From contig NZ_LFJC01000003.1 of NCBI RefSeq assembly GCF_002776695.1, positions 5,328,091-5,392,090 of the forward strand: a stretch of 64,000 bases of DNA, in the 5' to 3' direction. The notes beneath the pieces were generated by a model. It ran no database searches and was not told the DNA's origin. It saw nothing but the letters and a program-made list of their open reading frames with translations. Every line of letters starts with the position of its first letter. Position 1 is the stretch's first letter. A program made the translations under genes and the position numbers. Source of the stretch: Bradyrhizobium nitroreducens. GTDB taxonomy: Bacteria; Pseudomonadota; Alphaproteobacteria; Rhizobiales; Xanthobacteraceae. Of this stretch, positions 1-6,894 are shown in pieces.

Positions 1-9
1 CCCAAGAGC

Positions 10-255
10 TCAGCTCGCGCCAAACGCCTTGAAGGTGATGATGGTGAGGGTGTCCTGGATGCCGGGCAGCACCTGCACCTTCTCGTTGACGAAATGGCCG
101 ATGTCGGTGTCCTTGTCGACGTAGAACTTCACGAGGAGGTCGTATTGGCCGGCCGTGGAGTAGATCTCGGACGCGATCTCGGCTTCGGCAAGCGCATTGG
201 CGACCGTGTAGGACTGGCCGAGCTTGCATTTGATCTGGACGAAAAAAGGAACCAT
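10..255 (-). CDS. Lrp/AsnC ligand-binding (RAM) domain protein, stand-alone
   Basis: An 81-residue protein that consists only of the alpha/beta ligand-sensing domain of Lrp/AsnC regulators. It begins MVPFFVQIKCKLG and ends KAFGAS, with no helix-turn-helix. The track GQYDLLVKFYVD...PGIQDTLTIITF matches the RAM/SMBD core, which in the family forms a dimeric barrel that binds amino acids. An upstream in-frame ATG would add 22 residues of no recognisable type. The ATG at 255 is preferred because it begins exactly at the first beta strand. Stand-alone domains of this kind are common in Bradyrhizobiaceae. Without an HTH it cannot be a DNA-binding regulator by itself; an effector-sensing partner role is inference. 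Confidence 0.85.
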   Translation of the reverse strand: MVPFFVQIKCKLGQSYTVANALAEAEIASEIYSTAGQYDLLVKFYVDKDTDIGHFVNEKVQVLPGIQDTLTIITFKAFGAS

Positions 256-331
256 CGCGGGCACTCCAAGAGCATATCTGGCGGCCAATAGGCCAAAACC
301 GGCAGGATTTAGCAAGCACACTTGCCGGGTT

Positions 332-2332
332 TCAAGACGCCACGGTCGTGGCCGCGAACGCCTCTCTGAGCCGCTGGGCGAGCTCGATCTTGCGATAGGG
401 CTTGGTCAGAACGATCGCCTGCGCATGCGCCTGGCCCTGCTCGACCAGGGTCTCCAGCGCGTAGCCCGAGGTGAACAGGACCGGCAGGGAGGGGCGAATC
501 CGCCGGGCCTGGTCGGCGAGGTCCCAGCCGCTCATGCCGCCGGGCATCACGATGTCGGTGAACAGCATGTCGATGCTGGGGTCGGTGCGCAGCTGCTGCA
601 GGGCCTCCTTGCCGTTGACCGCGGCAACGACGCGATATCCCAGGGCTTCCACCCTGCGGATGGCGGAGGAGCGAACGAACGGGTCGTCCTCGGCGATCAG
701 GATCGTCTCGTATCCGCGCGGCGCCGCGTCCTCGCTATCGGAAAGCTCGCCCTGTGATGACCCGGCATCCGCGCGCGGCAGGTAGAGCCGGACCGTCGTG
801 CCGAGCCCTGCCTCGCTGTAGATCGTGACGTGGCCGTTCGATTGCTTGGCGAAGCCATAGACCATGCTGAGGCCGAGCCCGGAGCCCTTGCCGACCTCCT
901 TGGTGGTGAAGAACGGTTCGAAGGCGCGCCGGGCGACCTCCGGCGTCATGCCTTCGCCGTCATCGGTGATCGAGATCAACGCGTAGGCTCCGGCTGCGAC
1001 TTCGGGATGAAGGACGCGATAGTCCTCATCGAGCGTGGTCAATTCCGTGCTCAGGGTCAGGTGACCTCCGGCCGGCATGGCATCCTGGGCGTTGAGCGCA
1101 AGGTTCAGCACGGCGGATTCGAGCTGGGCGCGGTCGGCGAAGGCCTGGATGGTGCCGAGCCCGGAGCTCGTCTTGATCTCGATGTCCTCGCGCAAGGTGC
1201 GCTTGAGCAGCTTGAACATGGATTCGAGCAGGCTCCGGCAATCGATCGTCTGCGGCTGCAGCAATTGACGGCGACTGAATGCGAGCAGGCGCTGCGTCAG
1301 CTCGGCGCCTCGTTCTCCCGATTGGGCGATGTCGTCGGCAAAGCGCCGCAGGTCGGGCCTCGCCTTCAACTGCTCGCTCAGATGCTCGGCGTTGCCGATG
1401 ATGACGGTGAGCAGGTTGTTGAAGTCGTGAGCGATGCCGCCGGAGAGCTGGCCGACCGTCTCCATCTTCTGCGCCTGCTGAAGCTGCTGCTCGGTCAGCT
1501 TGCGCGCGGTCAGGTCGTGGACGATGCCGACGAAGATCAATTCGCCGTCCTGTCGCGCCTGGCCGACCGACAGCTCCATCGGAAAGGTCGATCCGTCCTT
1601 GCGCAGGCCGGTGGCCTCGCCGGCGGTCGCGAATTGCCTCCCCTGACCGTCTGGCGCGGCGCCCGCCTCGGGTATCAGCATCCGGACGTTGCGGCCCATC
1701 ACCTCGTCGGCCGAGTAGCCGAACAGGCGCGCGCAGGCCGGATTGAACAGCAGGATGCGGTCCTGCGCGTCGAACAGGATGACGCCGTCGACCGCGGTCT
1801 CGACGATGGCCGTGAGGCGCGCCATGCTGTCGCGCATCGCGCGCTGCGCGTCGCTGACCTGCTGGAGCAGCAGCGTGGCGTCCCGACTCTTGATCTCCTC
1901 TTCCTCGAGCGCAGCCTGGACCTGACGCAGCTCGAACGGCGAGGGGATCGTCAGGATCTTCGGCAGCAGCGGCCAGAGCGCGCCCGCCGTCATCACGGAC
2001 GCCACCGCGGTCGCCGCCTTGACGATGCCCTCGATGCCGTAGACCGGCACCCAGAGCGTGTAGATGGACAGCACATGCGTGAGGCCGCACGCCATGATGA
2101 AGATCGCGAAGGCCCAATAGACCCAACCGAATTTGAGATCGCGCCGCTTGGTGACGAGGATTGCGAGCGCAAACGGGATCGAGAAATAGGCGGCGGCGAT
2201 GCAGGCGTCGGATACGACGTGAAGCCAGATCAGCTCAGGCTCCCACAACAGGCAGATGCCGTGCGGAGAGAGCATGGACGAGTCGAGGAGACGTTCAAAA
2301 AAGGCCCACATCATTCCACCCCAGGATTCCAT
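332..2332 (-). CDS. Hybrid sensor histidine kinase/response regulator with ethylene-receptor-like N-terminus
   Basis: About 666 residues from the ATG at 2332; the two ATGs at 2314 and 2311 are equally possible and have a better GGGGTGG leader. Domains in order: three membrane helices (about 34-125) resembling the ethylene-binding domain of plant ETR1 (SDACIAAAYFSIP, then ACGLTHVLSIYTLW), a coiled-coil linker, a PAS domain (about 172-280), HisKA with phospho-acceptor His302 in GGIAHDFNNLL, an HATPase domain (NLALNAQDAM, FEPFFTTK, GSGLGLSMV), and a C-terminal receiver with Asp593 in LFTDIVMPG. The copper/ethylene ligands of ETR1 (Asp25, Cys65, His69) correspond to Asp42, Cys82 and His86 with identical spacing. 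It is probably an inner-membrane phosphorelay sensor. Ligand identity is inferred, and many bacterial proteins with this fold are uncharacterised. Confidence 0.9.
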   Translation of the reverse strand: MESWGGMMWAFFERLLDSSMLSPHGICLLWEPELIWLHVVSDACIAAAYFSIPFALAILVTKRRDLKFGWVYWAFAIFIMACGLTHVLSIYTLWVPVYGIEGIVKAATAVASVMTAGALWPLLPKILTIPSPFELRQVQAALEEEEIKSRDATLLLQQVSDAQRAMRDSMARLTAIVETAVDGVILFDAQDRILLFNPACARLFGYSADEVMGRNVRMLIPEAGAAPDGQGRQFATAGEATGLRKDGSTFPMELSVGQARQDGELIFVGIVHDLTARKLTEQQLQQAQKMETVGQLSGGIAHDFNNLLTVIIGNAEHLSEQLKARPDLRRFADDIAQSGERGAELTQRLLAFSRRQLLQPQTIDCRSLLESMFKLLKRTLREDIEIKTSSGLGTIQAFADRAQLESAVLNLALNAQDAMPAGGHLTLSTELTTLDEDYRVLHPEVAAGAYALISITDDGEGMTPEVARRAFEPFFTTKEVGKGSGLGLSMVYGFAKQSNGHVTIYSEAGLGTTVRLYLPRADAGSSQGELSDSEDAAPRGYETILIAEDDPFVRSSAIRRVEALGYRVVAAVNGKEALQQLRTDPSIDMLFTDIVMPGGMSGWDLADQARRIRPSLPVLFTSGYALETLVEQGQAHAQAIVLTKPYRKIELAQRLREAFAATTVAS

Positions 2333-2432
2333 GTCAGGCAGCTTGCGGGCCGGGGCGGCCCGCGACGTCGGTGTCGCCGGACAGTTCCACCACTGACGTC
2401 TCACGCATCGGCGAAGCAGGTTCGCGACTATA

Positions 2433-2475
2433 CCAAGGGTTCGGCGTGGTTGCATTTTCATGCCCGCACCCTTGG
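2433..2475. promoter_or_regulatory. Inverted repeat in divergent kinase/thiD region
   Basis: The divergent spacer of about 280 bp between the hybrid kinase and thiD carries CCAAGGGT (2433-2440) and its exact complement ACCCTTGG (2468-2475). It could be an operator or a weak hairpin. I see no clear thiamine (THI-box) riboswitch in this spacer: no CTGAGA/ACCTGA pair. Confidence 0.3.
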
Positions 2476-2624
2476 GGTACGGAGGCCGTGCTCTGCCCGC
2501 CCGACCCCCGGGAACACGCGGGTGTCGCGAATCACGGCTCGTCGCGGCTCGGCAGCGCTTGCTGGAGTTCCACGGTCGCGCTAGGACGGGCCATGGCGTC
2601 CCAATCCAGCAAATGTGCCCGTCG

Positions 2625-3425
2625 ATGACGACCCCGGTCGCACTCACCATCGCCGGTTCCGACTCGAGCGGCGGCGCCGGCATCCAGGCCGACCTGAAGA
2701 CCTTTGCCGCGCTCGGCGTCTATGGCGCGTCCGCCATCACGGCCTTGACCGCGCAGAACACGCGTGGCGTCACCGGCATCCACGCCGTGCCGGCGGATTT
2801 CGTCACCGCGCAGATCGATGCGGTGTTCTCCGATCTCGACGTCGGGGCCGTGAAGATCGGCATGGTGGCCCAGGTCGCCAGCATCGATGCGATTGCGGCG
2901 GCGCTGACGCGCTGGAACCCGCGGCACATCGTGCTCGACCCGGTCATGGTCGCAACCTCCGGCGACCGCCTGCTGGCATCCGAGGCCGTCGACGCCCTGC
3001 GCACCAGGTTGATGCCGCTGGCCTCGGTGATCACACCGAACTTGCCGGAGGCCGCGGCGCTGCTCGACGAGAAGGTCGCGGCAAGCGAGGCGGAGATCGA
3101 GAGCCAGGGACGGCGCCTGCTGGCGCTGGGCTGCCGGGCGGTCCTGATCAAGGGCGGGCACGGCGAGGGCGCCGAGAGCACCGACTATCTCGTCGATGCC
3201 GACAGCACGCTCGCGCTCACCGCGCCTCGCCTCGCCACGCGCAACACCCATGGCACCGGCTGCTCGCTCTCCTCGGCGGTGGCCGCGGGCCTCGCCAAGG
3301 GCGAGGATCTCGAAACCGCCGTGCGCAAGGCCAAGGCCTGGATCAGCGCGGCGATCGGCGCCGCCGACCGCTTCAGCGTCGGTCACGGCCACGGGCCGAT
3401 CCATCATTTTCACAAGTTCTACTGA
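2625..3425 (+). CDS. thiD: Bifunctional hydroxymethylpyrimidine kinase/phosphomethylpyrimidine kinase
   Basis: A 266-residue ThiD. It phosphorylates 4-amino-5-hydroxymethyl-2-methylpyrimidine twice for thiamine biosynthesis in the cytoplasm. Family signatures are LTIAGSDSSGGAGIQADLKT at the N-terminus, the middle segment IVLDPVMVATSGD, ITPNLPEAAAL, VLIKGGHG, and the C-terminal anion hole NTHGTGCSLSSAVAAGLA containing the catalytic Cys. The length is normal for the family. An ATG 12 bases upstream (2613) is an alternative start and would add MCPS. It stands alone, with no other thi gene in the window. Confidence 0.95.
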   Translation: MTTPVALTIAGSDSSGGAGIQADLKTFAALGVYGASAITALTAQNTRGVTGIHAVPADFVTAQIDAVFSDLDVGAVKIGMVAQVASIDAIAAALTRWNPRHIVLDPVMVATSGDRLLASEAVDALRTRLMPLASVITPNLPEAAALLDEKVAASEAEIESQGRRLLALGCRAVLIKGGHGEGAESTDYLVDADSTLALTAPRLATRNTHGTGCSLSSAVAAGLAKGEDLETAVRKAKAWISAAIGAADRFSVGHGHGPIHHFHKFY

Positions 3426-3450
3426 CGCGGGCTTGCCCCTGAACGCGCGC

Positions 3451-3580
3451 CTCGTCCTTCGAGACGACCGCTACGCGGTCTCCTCAGGATGAGGCTAAGC
3501 AGCACTGTGCCCGTTGAAACTAGGGCCGCACACTCGGCCTCATCCTGAGGGCCCGCCAACGGCGGGCGTCTCGAAGGATG
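3451..3580. repeat. Palindromic intergenic repeat pair
   Basis: Within the 342-bp gap after thiD, a unit CGTCCTTCGAGACG...CTCAGGATGAGGC (3451-3494) is followed by the same unit inverted (3537-3580, CTCATCCTGAGG...CGTCTCGAAGGATG). Together they could form a long hairpin. A related copy lies at 10721-10819. The rest of the gap shows no gene I would support. Confidence 0.75.
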
Positions 3581-3767
3581 TGCCGCGGGCAGATTGCCTC
3601 GGAAACGAACAGGGGCCCGGCGCTCCCGCGGCACCATGTCGCCTGATTGTCGCATGCGGCTGATATTCGCAGGGAGGGCGAGGCGAAGTTTGATTCGTAT
3701 CTGAAGGTGCCTCAAAAGTTCAATCGGTCATCCCCCTGTCACGGGACATTGTTACAGGCTGGCGCGC

Positions 3768-4580
3768 ATGGGAAGTTACGATGTGAGTGACGAGAGCCCG
3801 GAACGGCGCTTTCGCACGTTGTTCATCTCCGACGTTCATCTCGGAGCCCGCGGTTCTCAAGCCGATCTTCTGCTCGACTTCCTGCGCTACCACGACGCCG
3901 ACACGATCTATCTGGTTGGCGACATCGTCGATGGCTGGGCCCTGAAATCGAGCTGGCACTGGCCGCAATCCCACAACGACCTCGTGCAGAAGCTTTTGCG
4001 CAAGGCGCGGAAGGGCGCCAAGGTCATCTACATCCCCGGCAATCACGACGAGTTCCTGCGCAACTATTACGGCACGCATTTCGGCGGCATCGACGTCGTC
4101 GAAAACACCGTCCACACCGGCGCGGACGGCAAGCGCTATCTCGTCATCCACGGCGACATCTTCGATCTCGTGGTGCAGAACGCGCGCTGGCTCGCCCATC
4201 TCGGCGACAAGGCCTACGACTTCGCGATCCAGATGAACCGCTTCGTCAACTTCTTCCGACGTATGTTCAAGGTGCCCTATTGGTCGCTGTCGCAATGGGC
4301 CAAGCAGAAGGTCAAGAACGCCGTCAACTATATCGGCGCGTTCGAGCAGGCGCTGGCCGCCGAGGCGCGCCGTCACGACGCCGACGGCGTGATCTGCGGC
4401 CACATCCACTACGCCGTGATCCGCGACGAGGGCGGCATCCGCTACATGAATTGCGGCGACTGGGTCGAGAGCTGCACGGCGCTCGTCGAGCACGACGACG
4501 GTCATTTCGAGATCATCACCTGGGCGGATCATCTGCAGAAGCCGGCAGCCGTCCCGCAGGTTGCAGCCAGAGCTGCATAA
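3768..4580 (+). CDS. LpxH-like UDP-2,3-diacylglucosamine diphosphatase family phosphoesterase
   Basis: A 270-residue calcineurin-type metallophosphoesterase. The metal-binding motifs are complete: SDVHLGA (Asp22, His24), VGDIVDGW (Asp52), GNHDE (Asn92, His93), HGDIFD and CGHIHYA. The family hydrolyses UDP-diacylglucosamine to lipid X or related nucleotide-lipid substrates at the inner membrane. The following glycosyltransferase starts 13 bp downstream, so the two are probably co-transcribed. That pairing suggests a membrane glycolipid substrate rather than housekeeping lipid A synthesis. The N-terminal ten residues (MGSYDVSDES) precede the fold. Function assignment is by family; the real substrate is unknown. 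Confidence 0.85.
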   Translation: MGSYDVSDESPERRFRTLFISDVHLGARGSQADLLLDFLRYHDADTIYLVGDIVDGWALKSSWHWPQSHNDLVQKLLRKARKGAKVIYIPGNHDEFLRNYYGTHFGGIDVVENTVHTGADGKRYLVIHGDIFDLVVQNARWLAHLGDKAYDFAIQMNRFVNFFRRMFKVPYWSLSQWAKQKVKNAVNYIGAFEQALAAEARRHDADGVICGHIHYAVIRDEGGIRYMNCGDWVESCTALVEHDDGHFEIITWADHLQKPAAVPQVAARAA

Positions 4581-4593
4581 CAGAGGCCGCCTG

Positions 4594-5637
4594 ATGCGCA
4601 TCCTGGTCGCGACCGACGCCTGGCACCCGCAAGTCAACGGTGTGGTTCGGACGCTGACCAAGCTTGCAGACGCTGCCGAAGGGCTCGGCGTTGTGTTCAC
4701 GTTCCTCACGCCGCAATCGTTCCGCACCTTCGCAATGCCGAGCTATCGCGACGTGCGCCTGGCGATGCCCCGCCCGGCCCGGATCGCGAAGCTGATCGAG
4801 GAGGCGCGGCCCGACAGTATCCACATCGCGACCGAAGGGCCGATCGGCCTGATGGTCCGCCGCTATTGCCGCCAGCGCAAGCTGCCGTTCACGACCAGCT
4901 TCCACACCCGCTTCCCCGAATATGTCCGCGCCCGCGTGCCGGTGCCGGGCTCGCTGATCTGGCGGGCGCTGCGCAGATTCCATGCGCCCAGCCGTGCCGT
5001 GATGGCGGCAACGCCGGCGCTCGCGCGCGAGCTGACCGAGCGCGGCTTTGACAATGTGCTGCTGTGGCCCCGTGGCGTCGATACCGGCCTGTTCCATCCG
5101 CGCGCCGTCGATCTCTGCCTGCCGGCACCGGTGTTCCTGTCGGTCGGCCGCGTCGCGGTTGAGAAGAACCTCGAGGCCTTCCTCGACCTCGACCTGCCCG
5201 GCACCAAGGTGATCGTCGGCGACGGCCCGGCACGCGCCGCGCTGGAAGAGGCCTATCCCGACGCGATCTTCCTGGGCGAGAAGCACGGTGAGGAACTGGC
5301 GGACATCTACGCGGCCGCTGACGTCTTCGTCTTCCCGAGCAAGACCGACACTTTTGGCCTCGTTCTATTGGAAGCACTCGCCAGCGGCCTGCCGGTGGCG
5401 GCCTTCCCGGTGAAGGGTCCGCGCGACGTGATCGGCGATGCCCCGGTCGGCGCGCTCGATCACGATCTGCGCAATGCCTGCTTCACGGCGCTCGGCGTCT
5501 CCCGGCAGGATTGCGTCGAATTCGCCGCCAACTACACTTGGGAGGCCTCGGCGCGGGTCTTCATCGACAGCATTTTGGCGGTCGGCGCGGTGCTGCCGGG
5601 TCGAAACGGCGCGGAACAGCCCCGCTTCGTGGCCTAG
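4594..5637 (+). CDS. GT4-family glycosyltransferase
   Basis: A 347-residue retaining glycosyltransferase of the GT-B fold. The N-terminal half starts MRILVATDAWHPQVNGVVRT, with the G-V motif typical of lipid-acting GT4 enzymes such as SqdX/MgdA, and continues with FTTSFHTRFPEY. The C-terminal donor half has FLSVGRVAVEKN, VIVGDGP, and the EX7E-type segment PSKTDTFGLVLLEALASGLPV. The start ATG at 4594 follows GAGGCC. It lies directly behind the phosphoesterase. The best guess is a diacylglycerol or other glycolipid glycosyltransferase; acceptor and sugar cannot be read from sequence. Confidence 0.88.
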   Translation: MRILVATDAWHPQVNGVVRTLTKLADAAEGLGVVFTFLTPQSFRTFAMPSYRDVRLAMPRPARIAKLIEEARPDSIHIATEGPIGLMVRRYCRQRKLPFTTSFHTRFPEYVRARVPVPGSLIWRALRRFHAPSRAVMAATPALARELTERGFDNVLLWPRGVDTGLFHPRAVDLCLPAPVFLSVGRVAVEKNLEAFLDLDLPGTKVIVGDGPARAALEEAYPDAIFLGEKHGEELADIYAAADVFVFPSKTDTFGLVLLEALASGLPVAAFPVKGPRDVIGDAPVGALDHDLRNACFTALGVSRQDCVEFAANYTWEASARVFIDSILAVGAVLPGRNGAEQPRFVA

Positions 5638-5735
5638 AGCTATCTCGATCCGATGGATCGAAATAGCTCCAGATTCTTGTTTTGACGCGTTTTCTTCACG
5701 CGAACCGGCGTCGATTTCGCTTGAAAACGCCTTGG
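5638..5735. repeat. Hairpin plus dispersed TTGACGCGTTTTCTTCA repeat
   Basis: Directly after the glycosyltransferase stop is a 31-bp hairpin with arms AGCTATCTCGATCC and GGATCGAAATAGCT (5638-5668, one mismatch pair), which could terminate transcription. It is followed by the repeat TTGTTTTGACGCGTTTTCTTC...GAAAACGC. Related copies occur at 24287-24343 and 32299-32352. Confidence 0.75.
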
Positions 5736-5795
5736 GCGACAATCCTCGCGCGGAGATGCCTTGCCCGGGCCTCATCGGCCGCGATAACATCGGCC

Positions 5796-6779
5796 ATGAC
5801 CGAACAGCTCCTCCCGATCGGCCCCGCCGATATCGACGCCGCAGCGCGCGTGATCGCGCCCTACGCCATCCGCACCCCGCTGCTGTCCTTTCCCGTGCTC
5901 AACGAGCGCGTCGGTGCGAAGGTGTTTCTGAAGCCGGAGATGCTCCAGCGCACCGGCTCCTTCAAGTTCCGCGGCGCCTTCAACAAGGTGTTCTCGATCC
6001 CGCAGGACAAGCGCGCCGGCGGCGTGGTCGCGTTCTCCTCCGGCAACCATGCGCAAGGCGTGGCGGCGGCGGCAAAGATCCTCGACATGCAGGCGACCAT
6101 CGTGATGCCCGCGGATGCGCCGCTGTCCAAGCGCGAGCGCACCAAATCCTACGGCGCCGAGGTCGTGCTCTATGATCGCGACAAGGACGATCGCGAGGCG
6201 ATCTCGCGAGGCATCGCCGAGAAGCGCGGCGCGACGCTGGTGAGGCCCTATGACGATCCGTTCGTGATCGCAGGGCAGGGCACCGCCGGGCGCGAGATCG
6301 CGGAGGACATGGCGGGCCTTGGCCTCAGCCCCGACATCGTGGTGGCGCCGGCTTCCGGCGGCGGCCTGATCGCGGGCGTCGCGACGGCCGTCAAAGCGCG
6401 CTATCCGCTGGCCGAAATCGTGGTGGCCGAGCCCGAAGCTTTCGATGATCACGGCCTTTCGCTGACCGCGGGCCATCGCGAGCCGCATGGGCCTGCGGGC
6501 CGCACCATCTGCGATGCGCTGATGGCTCTGATCCCCGGCGAGATGACCTTTGCGATCAACAGCAAGCTGCTGGCGCGCGGCGTCACGGCCTCGGACAAGG
6601 AAGTCGGCGCCGCCGTCGCCTTTGCCTATCGCGAGCTGAAGCTCGTGGTCGAGCCGGGCGGCGCGGTCGGGCTCGCCGCGCTGCTCGCGGGCCGCCTCGA
6701 TGTCGCCGGCAAGAACGTCGTCATCGTGCTCTCCGGCGGCAATGTCGATGCGGATCTGTTCGCCGAGCTGGTGGCCTAG
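5796..6779 (+). CDS. Threonine/serine dehydratase (PLP fold type II)
   Basis: A 327-residue pyridoxal-phosphate enzyme of the threonine ammonia-lyase/serine racemase family. The Schiff-base lysine is Lys57 in GSFKFRGA. The phosphate loop SGGGLIAG, the substrate loop SSGNHAQG and the C-terminal VVIVLSGGNVD are all present. It lacks the C-terminal ACT-like regulatory domain of biosynthetic IlvA, so it matches the short catabolic or non-allosteric type. It is expected to deaminate L-threonine or serine to the 2-oxo acid. The ATG at 5796 follows the repeat and has no strong Shine-Dalgarno. Substrate preference (Thr, Ser or hydroxyaspartate) cannot be decided. Confidence 0.88.
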   Translation: MTEQLLPIGPADIDAAARVIAPYAIRTPLLSFPVLNERVGAKVFLKPEMLQRTGSFKFRGAFNKVFSIPQDKRAGGVVAFSSGNHAQGVAAAAKILDMQATIVMPADAPLSKRERTKSYGAEVVLYDRDKDDREAISRGIAEKRGATLVRPYDDPFVIAGQGTAGREIAEDMAGLGLSPDIVVAPASGGGLIAGVATAVKARYPLAEIVVAEPEAFDDHGLSLTAGHREPHGPAGRTICDALMALIPGEMTFAINSKLLARGVTASDKEVGAAVAFAYRELKLVVEPGGAVGLAALLAGRLDVAGKNVVIVLSGGNVDADLFAELVA

Positions 6780-6780
6780 C

Positions 6781-6823
6781 CGTCATTCCGGGCCTGCGCC
6801 TCACGGCGCATCCCGGAATGACG
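6781..6823. repeat. REP-like hairpin CGTCATTCCGGG
   Basis: Perfect 12-bp arms CGTCATTCCGGG (6781-6792) and CCCGGAATGACG (6812-6823) immediately follow the dehydratase stop. It resembles the palindromic repeats seen elsewhere in the window. Confidence 0.7.
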
Positions 6824-6846
6824 ATCCTCAAGGGGCGACATGAAGA

Positions 6847-6878
6847 AGGGGCAGAGCGTTTCCGCTCTGCCCCTTTGT
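6847..6878. terminator. Bidirectional terminator between convergent genes
   Basis: The stem GGGGCAGAGCG/CGCTCTGCCCC with a short loop (6848-6873) is followed by TTTGTTGTT on the plus strand, with a T-rich TTCTTC tail on the minus strand. It separates the dehydratase gene from the convergent caspase-like gene. Confidence 0.8.
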
Positions 6879-6894
6879 TGTTGACCCGCTGCGA

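Noticed and set aside
830..2584. A 584-codon plus-strand frame across the hybrid kinase gene.
   Set aside because: Same cause: it is a shadow of the kinase coding strand, with charged, low-complexity translation and no motif.
3419..3715. A possible 98-residue minus-strand gene between thiD and the phosphoesterase gene.
   Set aside because: It spans the palindromic repeat pair, is Arg/Pro-rich, has no Shine-Dalgarno and no family.
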